Origin: Hirsutella rhossiliensis
Taxonomy: Eukaryota; Ascomycota; Sordariomycetes; Hypocreales; Ophiocordycipitaceae
Direction of reading: 5' to 3'
Assembly: GCF_020360975.1 (NCBI RefSeq)
Contig: NW_025408670.1
Span: 4,340,001 to 4,404,000, forward strand
Length of the DNA stretch: 64,000 nucleotides
The notes beneath the pieces are model-generated. The model searched no databases, was not told the origin of the DNA, and worked only from the letters and a program-made list of their open reading frames with translations. Below, one piece after another: positions 10,566 to 21,646 of this stretch. The position numbers were made by a program, and so were the translations under genes. The first letter of the stretch is position 1. Every line of letters starts with the position of its first letter.

Positions 10566-12344
10566 TCATGCAGCATCTACAATGAAAACTTGACCAACAG
10601 ACGGCCGGAAAGGCATCATCCCGTCTTCCTTCAGCAGCCACTGGTGCAAATGCTTGTACAAAACTCCCACAGTGTTGGGCGGGAAAGCGTTTCCTATCTG
10701 ACGGCAGATGCTCGTCTTATTCCCCGCAAACCGGTGGCGGTGCGGAAAACCTTGCAAGCAGGCAAATTCTCGGAGGGTAAGGTCGCGCGTCCCGCTTGGA
10801 TGGTAGAGCTGTGCGCACCCCGTAGTGACTGTGCCCGCGAGCTTGTGGGAATTGAAAGGCGCTCGTGGGGGCCGGAAGTGACGGACGCCCCGGACGTTGT
10901 GCAGGCCACGCTCCCGTGGAATGCCGCTTATGGCCTGGCTGATGGTGGTAAAAGGCTTCCGGCCGCCGCCGCCCGTCTCCGAGTGAGTGGCTTCTGGGAA
11001 GGGCGGAAGCCGGTGTCCAGGACTGGCCGCGACTACAACGAGTCGCTTTCTATCCTGCGCAGAGCCCCAGGTGCAAAGACGGACGACTCTCCAACGGACC
11101 GAGTATCCGTACTGCGTCATTTGACTGATCAAGGCTCGGAAGTATGGCAGGTGTCTGTTGTGGGTAATCCCAAACGTCTGCTCCAGGGTGATGATTCGAG
11201 GCCTTGTCTTCTTGACCAACTCGCCACACCCAAAAAGGGCAGATATGTTATCCGCATCGTGCACAGAGTCATGAGTGTGCGCCGGCGAGAAATACTGGCA
11301 CGGCGGCGACAAATGCAGGCAATCAACTCGGACGTGGTTCCTGGTCGTCTGTTCGAGGAACCCGTGAATGCACGTTCGATAGAGCGTGGCGTTTGGAAAA
11401 TTCATCCGGTAAGTGTCCCAGACCTCGGGCGAATTGTCGACGGCGTATTGAACCTTGAACCCAGCTCCCTGGGCTCCACGTGAGACGCCTCCTGCGCTAG
11501 AAAAGGCGTCGAAGAACGTGTATTTTTGTCCGTGGCCCCTGGTTCGAGGCTCCCGAGGAACTGCTTCCAGGTCTACATGAGCATGCCGCCCTCCGTTCCA
11601 CGACCCGCCTTTGGCGTAGACGCCATGCCATCTGTTCTGGAGTGCCTCATCTGGAACGCGATACTGGACATCCGGCACGTCGGCTGCGAGTAGACTCTCC
11701 AGAGCCTCTTCAACGGGTCGCATCTGTCGGCCTTTCCTGGCGAAATATACCGTGAGCCTCCATCGGCAAGCAAGAAGACCACTGCGCTCAGCCCGGCCTT
11801 GTCGTCGTGTTCTTTCACCAATTCGATCCTTGAGTGACGAGAAGCTATGTTCGGGGTATGGAGCATTGGTGATTATCAGAGTTCTTTTCTCGATATTTGT
11901 TTCAGGGCGGATGTCCAGAAATATCGGGCGATTGGGAAAGTTATCGTCGGCAGTGCGCTCGACGAACTGGAGCAAACAAACTTCGTTCTTTTTCATGTGC
12001 AGTTTGCCCAAAAGGCTCGTGGTCCGCACGAGCGGAAGGCCGCGGAGAATGGGCTCTCTGGAACGGGTTTCGGCAATAACCTTGACTTGCAGGAAGTCAA
12101 CGGAGTAAGAGCCCAAATGCGCGCCGTGCACCTCAATGACATCGCCTGGTGAAAACGTTTGCCCTCGGGCTTGAAGCCTATCAAGAGCGACTTCGCCATC
12201 ACGAAGCAAGCTGTGGCTCAGGTGATCGCCAGTGAGGTCGATAACCACGTCCTCAAAGACATCCTGCGGATCATCGTCGATGTCGATGACGTCGATCAAA
12301 ATGCAGGACGATGCAGAGCTTAGTGATCTCGGTCGTGCGGCCAT
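10566..12344 (-). CDS. rid: Masc1/RID-type cytosine-5 DNA methyltransferase
   Basis: A single exon gives 592 residues from the ATG at 12344. The frame is open further upstream to 12515, but that extension looks like leader sequence, so I chose the start MAARPRS. Methyltransferase motifs in order: motif I FDAFSSAGG (about 278-286), catalytic motif IV SPPCQ (about 346-350), motif VI with EQT (388-390) where most DNA methyltransferases have ENV, motif VIII QDRKR (430-434) and motif X RQIGNAFPP (548-556). The stretch between VIII and IX is short, so the target-recognition part is small, as in Masc1 of Ascobolus and RID of Neurospora. RID is needed for repeat-induced point mutation in Neurospora. 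The N-terminal half holds an acidic IDLTGD stretch and a BAH-like beta-rich segment. All catalytic motifs look intact. Confidence 0.93.
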   Translation of the reverse strand: MAARPRSLSSASSCILIDVIDIDDDPQDVFEDVVIDLTGDHLSHSLLRDGEVALDRLQARGQTFSPGDVIEVHGAHLGSYSVDFLQVKVIAETRSREPILRGLPLVRTTSLLGKLHMKKNEVCLLQFVERTADDNFPNRPIFLDIRPETNIEKRTLIITNAPYPEHSFSSLKDRIGERTRRQGRAERSGLLACRWRLTVYFARKGRQMRPVEEALESLLAADVPDVQYRVPDEALQNRWHGVYAKGGSWNGGRHAHVDLEAVPREPRTRGHGQKYTFFDAFSSAGGVSRGAQGAGFKVQYAVDNSPEVWDTYRMNFPNATLYRTCIHGFLEQTTRNHVRVDCLHLSPPCQYFSPAHTHDSVHDADNISALFGCGELVKKTRPRIITLEQTFGITHNRHLPYFRALISQMTQYGYSVRWRVVRLCTWGSAQDRKRLVVVAASPGHRLPPFPEATHSETGGGGRKPFTTISQAISGIPRERGLHNVRGVRHFRPPRAPFNSHKLAGTVTTGCAQLYHPSGTRDLTLREFACLQGFPHRHRFAGNKTSICRQIGNAFPPNTVGVLYKHLHQWLLKEDGMMPFRPSVGQVFIVDAA

Positions 12345-14000
12345 ACCCAGTAAGAGGTTGGGGTGCGCTCCTCTGAACTTGGTGCTTTCTGCCGAAATAG
12401 AATCAAAAGGACGGAAGATGAAATGGGATAGAAAATTTAAAACAAGAATAGGCAGACAAGGGAGTCTTTGATGAAACCGAGTTCGCTCGATCCTAGAGTA
12501 AGGTTGAGAGAACAAACCCTGTAGGTTGCGGGTGGTTCGCTAAATCCAAATGCGAGCTTGCACAGGTTTCCAAGTGACGGCGTGAAAGATGTATGTGAGA
12601 AAAGGTGGCGGGGTGAACTGTGTGAATGAAAAAAGGTGTGGGGGGGAACGATGTGTGTGGCAGAAAGGAGATGGCTTGAACAATGTGCTCTGGAGGCAAC
12701 GGTAGAAATGTAGCACAGGAGCCTTGCATAGGTATGGCTTCCGTTGCGGTTTCTGGCGTCGGCTGGTGTGTGGTTGAACTCACCGCGCCAAAGTTCAGCA
12801 AGCAAGAGAGGAAGAGAGAGGAAGGGGCGGAGAGGGAAGGAAATGGGGGCGGGAGAGATAGAGAGAGGTGAAGTAGAGTCTGCTCCTAAGCTCCCCCACT
12901 TTGTTTCTGCCGTGAATTCTGATTGCTTGCACGCCTTTGGCCCTCCTCAAGTCTCTAAAGGTCGCGAGCCAGCAAGGAAGTATAGGAATTAGGAAGTAGC
13001 AGCACGAAGCGTTGTGGGTTCGTCGAGTCTCGCAACTCACGTTGGGACACACTTTCGTGGATGAGATATCTGTTGGCCTATATAGCTGCCTATATTGATC
13101 AAAATCCGAAAGCAAAGGTCGTCTCGTTTGCAGGACTGACCATCTTGGACCAGCTGCGGTCGCTTAGAGTTAACGTGGGAAAATAATAGTACCTGTTGCC
13201 TTGCCTCCACTCTCCCTTCTCTGGGGACTCAGCGTCGAGCACTCGGGATAGAGTGTCATTTGGACTGAAGGTCCAGACTTGTCCTTGGTTTAAAGCTGGA
13301 AACTACTGGTGGACATGTCGTTGCTTTGGACTGGAGGATCGAACCCGGCCAAAATATTCTCCGGTGTGCGAGCTGGACCGCTGACGCACGGGCCTCCTCT
13401 GGCCTCGATTCCGAGGCGTTGCCAAGGCTGCGTTAGGCTAAATGCTACTTGGCACATGTACCTACAGTGCGCCCTGCTTAGACCTACAGGACTGCGCGCC
13501 GCCGTGATGGCCATCTTACCTTCAACTTCCACCTCGTGCAGAGAAGCGTCGCCTACCACGAGCTGCGAGCTCAAGTTGTAACCCGGCCAGTCGAGCTGTC
13601 AGGGCGAAACGCGTACTGCACACTGCCCAGCGATTTCCTACATGAACGGCTGGGCACGCTAATGATTTCCTTCTTCTCCAGCGCCTGTTGGCAGAGGTGT
13701 CGGGTCCTAACGACGAACACTTGGCAAATCTCTAATGCCCTTCCTTGACCCTGCAAGCCTGCCCTCGGGACCCCGGCCGGCGGCTGTGCCTTGACAACTG
13801 CCATCCACTTTTGAGCTCGCCTCCGCCCGTCTCTCGTCCCCCTTCACCCTAAAGCCTCCGCTTCCAATCCTCGGGTCTTGCCCAGCTGCATTCCGCTCCC
13901 TTCTCCCTCCTCTCGGACGTGAAGCTTCGTCTTGTTTCCATCGACCATCATCGATCAGCTTCGAATCCGATGACGTGCGTTACCGAAACCGAGCGATACT
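12345..14000. promoter_or_regulatory. Shared divergent promoter region RID/SEN1
   Basis: About 1.65 kb separates the divergent start codons of the methyltransferase and SEN1. It contains a purine-rich GA/GGA stretch at about 12807-12870 and no convincing gene. Both promoters must lie here, so the two genes could be co-regulated, but the sequence does not show it. Confidence 0.5.
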
Positions 14001-14092
14001 ATGACCGACTTCAACGAGGACCTCGGGAGATGGTTCGAAGAGTTACAGAATATCTCCCCCGAGCACCATCTGCTATGCCCCAAGATCAGTAA
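13970..14092 (+). promoter_or_regulatory. Upstream ORF overlapping the SEN1 start
   Basis: An ATG at 13970 opens a 40-codon frame that ends with TAA at 14090-14092. It is out of frame with, and overlaps, the SEN1 start at 14001. If the SEN1 messenger begins upstream of 13970, ribosomes starting there would miss the SEN1 ATG. Whether the mRNA includes it is unknown. Confidence 0.4.
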
Positions 14093-17000
14093 CGACGACG
14101 ACGAAAACTACAAATTACTCAACGATCCAGACTCGAAAATCTCGCTCGCCGAAAAGAAAACTCGCATCAAGGACGGCGAGAGGCGGATCGAGATAACCTA
14201 TTGGAACAGCCTCATCTTCGGCTTCGACAGAAAAGATGCTGGCAAATGGCTCGACGAATTCACGAAGCGACTCGAGGATTGCCTCAAGCTGTGCTCCGAG
14301 TGTGTTATCAACTGGCACATGCAGCGCAAAGCACATCTTCAGAAGTTCTCCGAGTATGTATACCAGCCGTGACAAAAATTTCCACTGACTGTCCCCAGAC
14401 GATGGAACGAAGACTCTGTGCTCCACATAGAGGAGCTGCTAGACAAACTCGACGTTGCTCGAATCGACTACAACCTGACTTGGGCGAAGCAGTACATCGA
14501 GGATATCGAGGCGAGCGGTGCTACCTTCAAAAAGGCTCAGTTTGGCGAGAACCTCCCCATCGTTCTCATTGCCGTCTATGAGGCTCTTTGCTGCGTCGAG
14601 TACATCGCCGCTCCCGAGCAACGCCATATCTTCCAATATGTCTTCATGCGGCTGCAGGGCAAGAGCTATCTCAAGTTGGGAAATAAGGACCCTCTCCCGG
14701 GCATGACATTCTTCCTCTTCGACCCAAGGGTCGAGGACCGCTTCAAATGGGCCCAAGAAAGTTGGAAGTGCGTTGAAAGCGAGTCGATGACAGAGGAGCA
14801 GTTTGACTGGGCTGTTAGCGGCGGCCTTATCAAGGGCATCGACGAGGTCAGCAAAAAAGACCTTTCCCAGCCCAGCAGTGAGGATTGTCAGGACATTGAG
14901 CGATTCTGGGAAGGCTTTGAGGAAGTTCTGCGAACCTTGACCGACGGGCTTATCCTCAACCGCCTGCGTAGCCTGGAAGTCCGGCCAGGGAGCGCCAACA
15001 TTTACGACTTGCTGTTTCGTCACATTCAGTTTTGCCGCTCCGAGGGAGTGTTGGTGGTAGCGATCCGAGTTTTGACGGGTCTCTTGAGGAAATCTCCAAA
15101 GGCATTCTGGGATGTGATCGGCGATGCTAGGCCCAATGTCATCGCCGACTTGCTCTTTGGCAGCCCCGTCTACAAGGTTCTGCTCAGGCAGTCGCTGGAG
15201 GATTGCTGGAGTGGCTTCGACTCGAGTTCGCAGGAGGTCGTGCCGTTCCCAACGTCTTGGATCCATCCGTGGCTTCAGTCGTTGGGCCGTGATCGCAGAT
15301 ACGACGCTTGCGAGGTGCTGATGCATACCCTCTTTGAGTCTCTTGCCAAGAATGCGACGATTGGTGAACCCGGGCAAGCCGCCTGCATTCGCGCTGGGTT
15401 CGATGCTTTGAGCTTCACTCTGAAATCCTTCCTGGACCCGAACACGCAGATCGCTTCTGGTACGACACACCTCTACGCCAGCGCAGCCTTTAACCTCGTC
15501 GTCAAGTACAGGGATGTCATACTGCAAAACCTCAGGACCCCAAGTGGAAGTAATGAGGGTTGGACAACCTTCAAGATTGCAAATGCGGCCAGAGCTCTTC
15601 TCTTCACCGCCATGAGATTGGACACGAAACTCTTCTCCGAGGAGTTTTCCGCCATTCATAACAGCAAGCAGCTTCAGTCAACCATTACGAGAAACTCCAA
15701 GGCGTACTGGGAGTGCGTTGTCGACATGTTCGATGCATCATCTGACCAAGTTGGCTTGGCCAAGGACATCATGACATGCCTCGGGCCCCTCATATCCGTC
15801 GAACAGATCAGGCCCCGAAAGAGCAACAAGGCCAACAGTCTGGATGAGTCGAGCCAGACGTTCAACAAGGCATTTCACGACGTAACAGACGTGCTTGTCA
15901 GGATTCTCAGTCGCGTTTCTGAGCTGGACACCGCTGAATTGAACATGCTTTTTGCCGATCGGCTGCCCTTCCAAGCCATCGTCGGACTTACAGTCCACGG
16001 CGAGTCAGATCTAGCAGAAGCCTCGGCAGAGGTACTCAAAAGCTGGACCAGCGAGCTCTCGCGCGATTCGGCACTGGAGCACATGGCTCGCTTTCACCCT
16101 GAACAGACACTCTCCTCCATCATCTGGACTTTGGAACGCATCATGCGACCACCGTTCCCGTGGGGCCCCATCAGGCCGCTACTCAACACGAGCCGGTCCG
16201 TCCTCCAGGGCCTTGTCGACACCACCGCTGGTGTCCTACGAACCAGGACTATAGACTCAAAGCTGGCCGCGACCATTCTACGCTGGTGGATTGAGCAGTG
16301 GCGGTTTGTCTCCAAGTCCTGTCTGAATATTGAGAACTGGTCGCAGTATATTCAGAATGCCGTCATGACCAATTTTTGCCGAGAAATCATGGAGCTTGCG
16401 GAGGCACTCATCGCCGAAGACGGGCTTCTCACGACAACAATTGCTCCCGGAAGATCGGAAAAGGATGCAATGGCGATGATCCTCGGTCCCGCAAAGGAGA
16501 ACTTCCGCGGCATGGAGAATATGATTCGCCTCAAGGACCGGTGGCTCGTAGACGTTACAGTTCGAGTGCTCTGCAAGATCTTGACGCGGCTTAGAGAGAA
16601 CAGCCTCGAGATCAACGCTGGGTCACGTAAGCTAATCACTGATGCTTGTGTGCCGACGGGCACGCAGGGCAAATATCTGAGATCAACGAACCTGAATGAC
16701 CATCAACGTGCCGAGCTGCTTCAGGCTCTGGGCCATGACGAGGAGGTTCAGATTATTCAGTTGGATGTGCTGCCACGAGGCACAGATCGCTTTTCGGAGG
16801 CCGGCAAGGACAGGATCAAAAAGCAGAGCAAACTGGATGCCTGGTCCAAGTCGGCACCAGGGACGACGACCACTACCGTCCAGCCACGCAGGTCGAACCG
16901 AGACGACGTTCTCGAACTGAGCAAGTCTGCCGACAGCCCCCTCCTGAAGCAAATCGGGGAGCGCCAAGCCCGGGCCAGAGCTGTGGCCAAGGTGCCTGAC

Positions 17001-20000
17001 GCAAAATCCATATCAGCCTTGAAGGAGAGTAGACAGAGAGAAAAGGCGGAAAAGGCCAAACGAGATGCCGAGACTATCGCGAGAGCCCGGCAGCTTCGGG
17101 GAGAGACGGTACCAGGCGAGGGCTCTGGCATTCACGGCCTCAGCCTCACAGGCAAAGACCACTCTCATGGGCGAAGCGAGATCATGGTCAACAGTTCTGA
17201 CGAGGAATCTGAAGGTGAAAGCGAGGATTCGGACGCCGATGCTCAGCTCGCTGCCCTTAGTACCGGTGGCCAGAAGACACTGGACGAGCACGAAAGACAG
17301 CGACAGCAGGCTTTGCGCGACAGGATTCGCCGGCCCGTCAAGAAGACGCGGCAGCAGCGGTCTGTTAAAGAGATGAGGGCCCGCCTGATTCCTCCCATGG
17401 ATAGGCTCCACAACACGATCCTCGCATGGGACATTTTCCACAAAGGAAGCGATCCGCCCAGCGGCCCGGCTGCCAGCGAGGTTGCGACCAAGTATCCAGA
17501 CCCGAGGTCCTACCAGGAGACCTTTTTCCCCCTCCTTGCCTCGGAGGCTTGGCGTTCCTTCGTCACATCCAAGGACGAGATAACATCTCAGCCATTTGGG
17601 ATGAAAATAGCCAGCCGCGCAAGCGTAGACAGCTACCTAGAGGCCACGTTCACCATGCCGACCATTCAAAACCGGGAACGGGGGGTCTCGGAGGGTGATA
17701 TTCTTCTGGTGTCCGAGGCCGAGAATCCTCTGGCCAACCCATCGGCCAGGCATTGTCTTGCTCGGGTCCATCGTATCACGTACAAGAAGGACGTGATTGA
17801 GATCACATATCGCGTAGCCTCGCGTAGCAACTCGCTGTCGACTGTGCTCACGCCTGGCGTCAGCGTCCATGGGATCAAAATCACCAACATGACGACGATT
17901 GAACGAGAATATGCTGCGTTGGAGAGCCTGCAGTACTACGATCTCATGGACGAGATCCTGAAGGCCGAGCCGTCGCCCATTCTTCGATATGGAGACGAGA
18001 AAATTGCCAAGGCCATGCAGAATTGGGCCCTCAACCGGGGCCAGGCCCTGGCCGTCCTGGGTGCCCACGACAACGATGGCTTCACTTTGATCCAAGGGTG
18101 AGTGGACGCCTGAGCCGGTCCGGCCATGACGGGGCAGATACTGACTGGACCACAGGCCTCCTGGAACTGGCAAGACGAAGACGATTGTGGCTATGGTTGG
18201 CTCGCTGCTCTCGGAACAGCTGGCTCAAGCCTCGGCCGGGGTGCCGGTTGGCAACCCGTTGCGACCTATCAACGCGTTGAACGGAAACACGCAGGCCAGG
18301 CCCAAGAAACTTCTCGTCTGCGCACCCAGCAATGCCGCAGTCGACGAGCTTGTGCTGCGATTGAAAGCCGGCGTCCAAACGACCAGTGGAAAGACGAGGA
18401 GCATCAAGGTCCTGCGTCTAGGGAGGACCGACGTGATCAACGTCGCTGTCAAGGATGTTACGCTTGATGAACAGGTCCGACTTCGACTCGAAGGCGACAC
18501 CACCAGAGACAAGGCCAAAGCCGATCGGGAGAAGCTCCACGAAGACGCTGCTAAGATCAAGGAAGAACTGGCGCTGCTCCGACCCCGGCTAGAGGAGGCG
18601 CGAGGCCATGAAGACCGAGCCGAATACAATAATCTGTCCAGGCATTTCGAGGACCTGAAACGTCGGCAGATGCATATCGGGAAGCAGATTGACGCCAACA
18701 AGGACAGCGGCAACTCGATTGCGCGAGAGATGGAGATGCGTCGACGACAAGTGCAACAGGAGATCCTCAACTCTGCGCATGTGCTCTGCGCGACTTTGAG
18801 TGGCAGCGGACACGAAATGTTCCGCAACCTGGACGTAGAGTTTGAGACGGTCATCATCGACGAGGCCGCGCAATGCGTGGAGCTCAGCGCGCTGATCCCC
18901 CTCAAGTACGGATGCTGCAAGTGCATCCTGGTTGGTGATCCGAAGCAGCTCCCGCCGACGGTGCTCTCTCAGTCCGCGGCGCGCTTCGGCTACGACCAGA
19001 GCTTGTTCGTGCGTATGCAGCAAAACCACCCCAAGAGCGTCCATCTCCTCAACACACAGTACCGCATGCACCCGGAGATTAGCATGTTCCCGAGCAAAGA
19101 ATTTTACGAAGGACAGCTCCAGGACGGTCAGGGCATGGTGCAGCTGCGCCGGCAGCCGTGGCACAGCAGTGCCCTGCTCGGACCATACCGCTTCTTTGAC
19201 GTGGAGGGTGTCCAGGAGAGAGGTCACAGGGGCCAGTCGCTCGTCAACACCAGGGAGCTCGAGGTTGCCATGCAGATGTACGATACATTCAGCAAGAAGT
19301 ACCGAGACTGCGACCTGGCTGGCAAGATAGGCATCATCACGCCCTACAAGGCCCAACTCTTTGAGCTGCGGCGGCGATTCAAATCACGGTACGGCGAGGA
19401 CATTGCCGACATTATCGAGTTCAACACGACAGATGCCTTCCAGGGCCGAGAGTGCGAGATCATCATCTTCTCGTGCGTCCGGGCCAGCTCGACGGGCGGC
19501 ATAGGCTTCATGACGGATATCCGGCGAATGAACGTCGGACTGACCCGAGCCAAGTCTTCGCTCTGGATCCTGGGAGATTCGCGAGCCCTGGTCCAGGGTG
19601 AATTTTGGCGCAAGCTGATTGAGGACGCGCGAGCGCGAGATCGCTATACCAAGGGTGACATTATTTCCATGTTCCGCCGACCGCTCGAGCAGGCCAAGCC
19701 GGAAAGGCTCGCGCCGGTCGCTCCAGCCGCCATGTCGAGGGAAGTTGCAATGTCGGATGCATTGGTCGCGGACCGAAATGCGGTGCCAGAGCAGGCCAAG
19801 AAAGCCGACATCAGCCCGAGGCAGCCCAGCTTTGACGCTACAATGTCCAAGAGCGGGGCGATGGCCGGGCACGACGCCAAGCCGAGTGCCAACGCCCGGC
19901 ACAGCGTCGACGAGGTAGTCCCACGGTCCAGTGCCGGACCGCCCGTCATCCACACTTGGACGAATTCGTCAGAGTCGAAGAAACGAGGGTTGGAGAACCC

Positions 20001-20433
20001 GGCTTCTGGACAGCCCGGGTCCAAGAGGGTAGGTGACGCCGCTACCGGCTAAAACGGCAAGCATGTTCTGACGGAGCAGCAGATGGCCAGCACCACGGGG
20101 CGCGGGGGTGGACTGATGGCCAAGTTTGGCCAGAGACCCCGACAGCCTGCCGCGGCGCCCAAGGATCCATCGGCCATGTCGGTGCTTGGGATGACGCCTC
20201 CGGAGCGGCCTCCAGCTCCTGCTCCGACGCCTCGGCCGTCTGCCGGATCGACGTCGTTATCCTCTCTGTCACCAAGTGGCACAGCGTCTGGCAACAAGGT
20301 CAGCCCCGGCTGGGCGATATTTCAAGTGCAAAAGGACTATGGCTAACACGGCTGTCAGCCAACAAACAAGCCGATTCCGCAGGCTCCGCGAAAGAAGCCT
20401 AAGCCGAGTCTTTTCATGCCGAAGAAGCGCTGA
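14001..20433 (+). CDS. SEN1: Sen1-type RNA/DNA helicase
   Basis: Five exons, 14001-14353, 14399-18097, 18156-20028, 20080-20298 and 20359-20433, encode 2072 residues. Introns 1 to 4 are 45, 58, 51 and 60 nt. Intron 2 interrupts the Walker A sequence, which reads GPPGTGKT (1351-1358) after splicing. Other SF1B motifs: DEAAQ (about 1586), GDPKQLPPT (about 1611), QYRMHPEI (about 1652), AFQGREC (about 1778) and GLTRAK (about 1812). A charged helical stalk lies near 1465-1550, as in Sen1 and UPF1. The first 800 residues resemble the helical Sen1 N-terminal domain. A basic tail ends in SLFMPKKR. Sen1 terminates RNA polymerase II transcription of non-coding RNAs and removes R-loops in the nucleus. 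Intron 3 is the least certain, because acceptors at 20079 and 20082 both stay in frame, and intron 4 has an unusual GTCAGC donor. Confidence 0.93.
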
Positions 20434-21279
20434 TGCTCGCAGCTTGGCAAGCCAGGGGAAGGGCGGTGTCTTTTCATCCCCCCCCGGTTTCTTTTCTTTA
20501 TTCTGGCTGAGCACCCTCCCAGCCAGTCAAAGGCGCATAAGACGGCTACCTAGAGGGAGCATTACAAGGTGTTGACGGACAGGAATCTGCGAGGACGCAA
20601 TTTTAGGAAACGCGCAGATGAAGGAGCAAGGCAGATTCGGGGGAGGGGGCGTGTGAGGTTTAAGGAAGGTGATGTACGAGGTTGTATGTAGCTAAGGTGC
20701 ATGCCCCCTATTTGAGGATTGGCTGCGAGAAGATTACGGTCAAAGGCCTACGGTGGCGAGGGGCCGGCGCAATTTGCAATGAAGAGTGTCTCTTCAAGAG
20801 AGGGCCATGATGACAGACAGTATGCCCGTCCAGTGAGTAGGTGCAGCATCTCAGTCGATACCGTTGGACGGTTACATCAAACTCTGCCGCTCCGTAGGGC
20901 GGGAGCGGCCTCTGTCTCGGGCAACGATGTCTCGGGCCGCACACACTGATGTGAAGATGAGGCGCGGAGACGGACTGCTGTTGGGCGAGTGAAGGGCAGC
21001 AGCAGCAGCAGGAAAACATGACTGTGTGCATGTACATTGCAGGACGCATGATGCACTGTAAACGCGTGCACCAACGACAGGTCAGAGGAACGTTGGGGGT
21101 GAATCAGGGGCAACACAGACGGCGGCAATTTCGTGCAGTAGCAGCGCATCGTTGCAGGTTGGACGGTATGCGACCACCTTAGGTACCGGCCTAAGGCATG
21201 GCGTGCTCTGGAACGGTGGTGATATGGCAAAGCAAAGCAGGAGGAGCATGGAAAGAGAGGGGAAAAGGGGAAAAGGGGT

Positions 21280-21330
21280 GAGAGAGAGAGAGAGAAAGAG
21301 AGGGAGAGAGAGGGAGAGAGACGGAGAGAG
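21280..21330. repeat. (GA)n microsatellite, imperfect
   Basis: A purine tract of GA units with AAG and GGAG interruptions, about 50 nt. It is complementary in composition to the CT tract 150 nt further on. Confidence 0.85.
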
Positions 21331-21475
21331 TCTCGGTGCTATTCATAGCCCAAGGCCCACTGTAGGTTTACGGGTACCTTGAGGGGCCGAGGAAGGCACA
21401 GTCGTGGCAGGTATTAATTACAGGACCTACAAGGTTGTCGGCGCCTTCTGGGGAAAGAAGCTTTCTCCTCTCTCC

Positions 21476-21480
<5 letters not shown>

Positions 21481-21508
<28 letters not shown>
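21481..21508. repeat. (TC)14 microsatellite
   Basis: Fourteen perfect TC units. Together with the GA tract at 21280-21330 it could form an imperfect inverted repeat. Confidence 0.9.
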
Positions 21509-21511
<3 letters not shown>

Positions 21512-21616
21512 ATCAAAGCGCTCGAGGGCCTCGACTACGGTATCTCTTGGGGGGGAAAAGGGCGGCACTCATTTGCGGCCCGCAGATAATTACTGCTTGC
21601 TTGCCTTGCGAGCTTA

Positions 21617-21646
21617 GCCGCCGTCGCCGCCGCCGCCGCCGCCGCC
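21617..21646. repeat. CCG trinucleotide repeat
   Basis: About ten CCG-type units with one CGT interruption in non-coding sequence. Confidence 0.8.

Noticed and set aside
13334..13348. tRNA-like T-loop on the minus strand (GGGTTCGATCC)
   Set aside because: The flanking bases do not pair as a T stem and no acceptor or anticodon stem can be drawn.
14439..15659. 406-codon minus-strand frame
   Set aside because: It lies antisense to the SEN1 N-terminal exon, has no recognisable domain and no support beyond its length.
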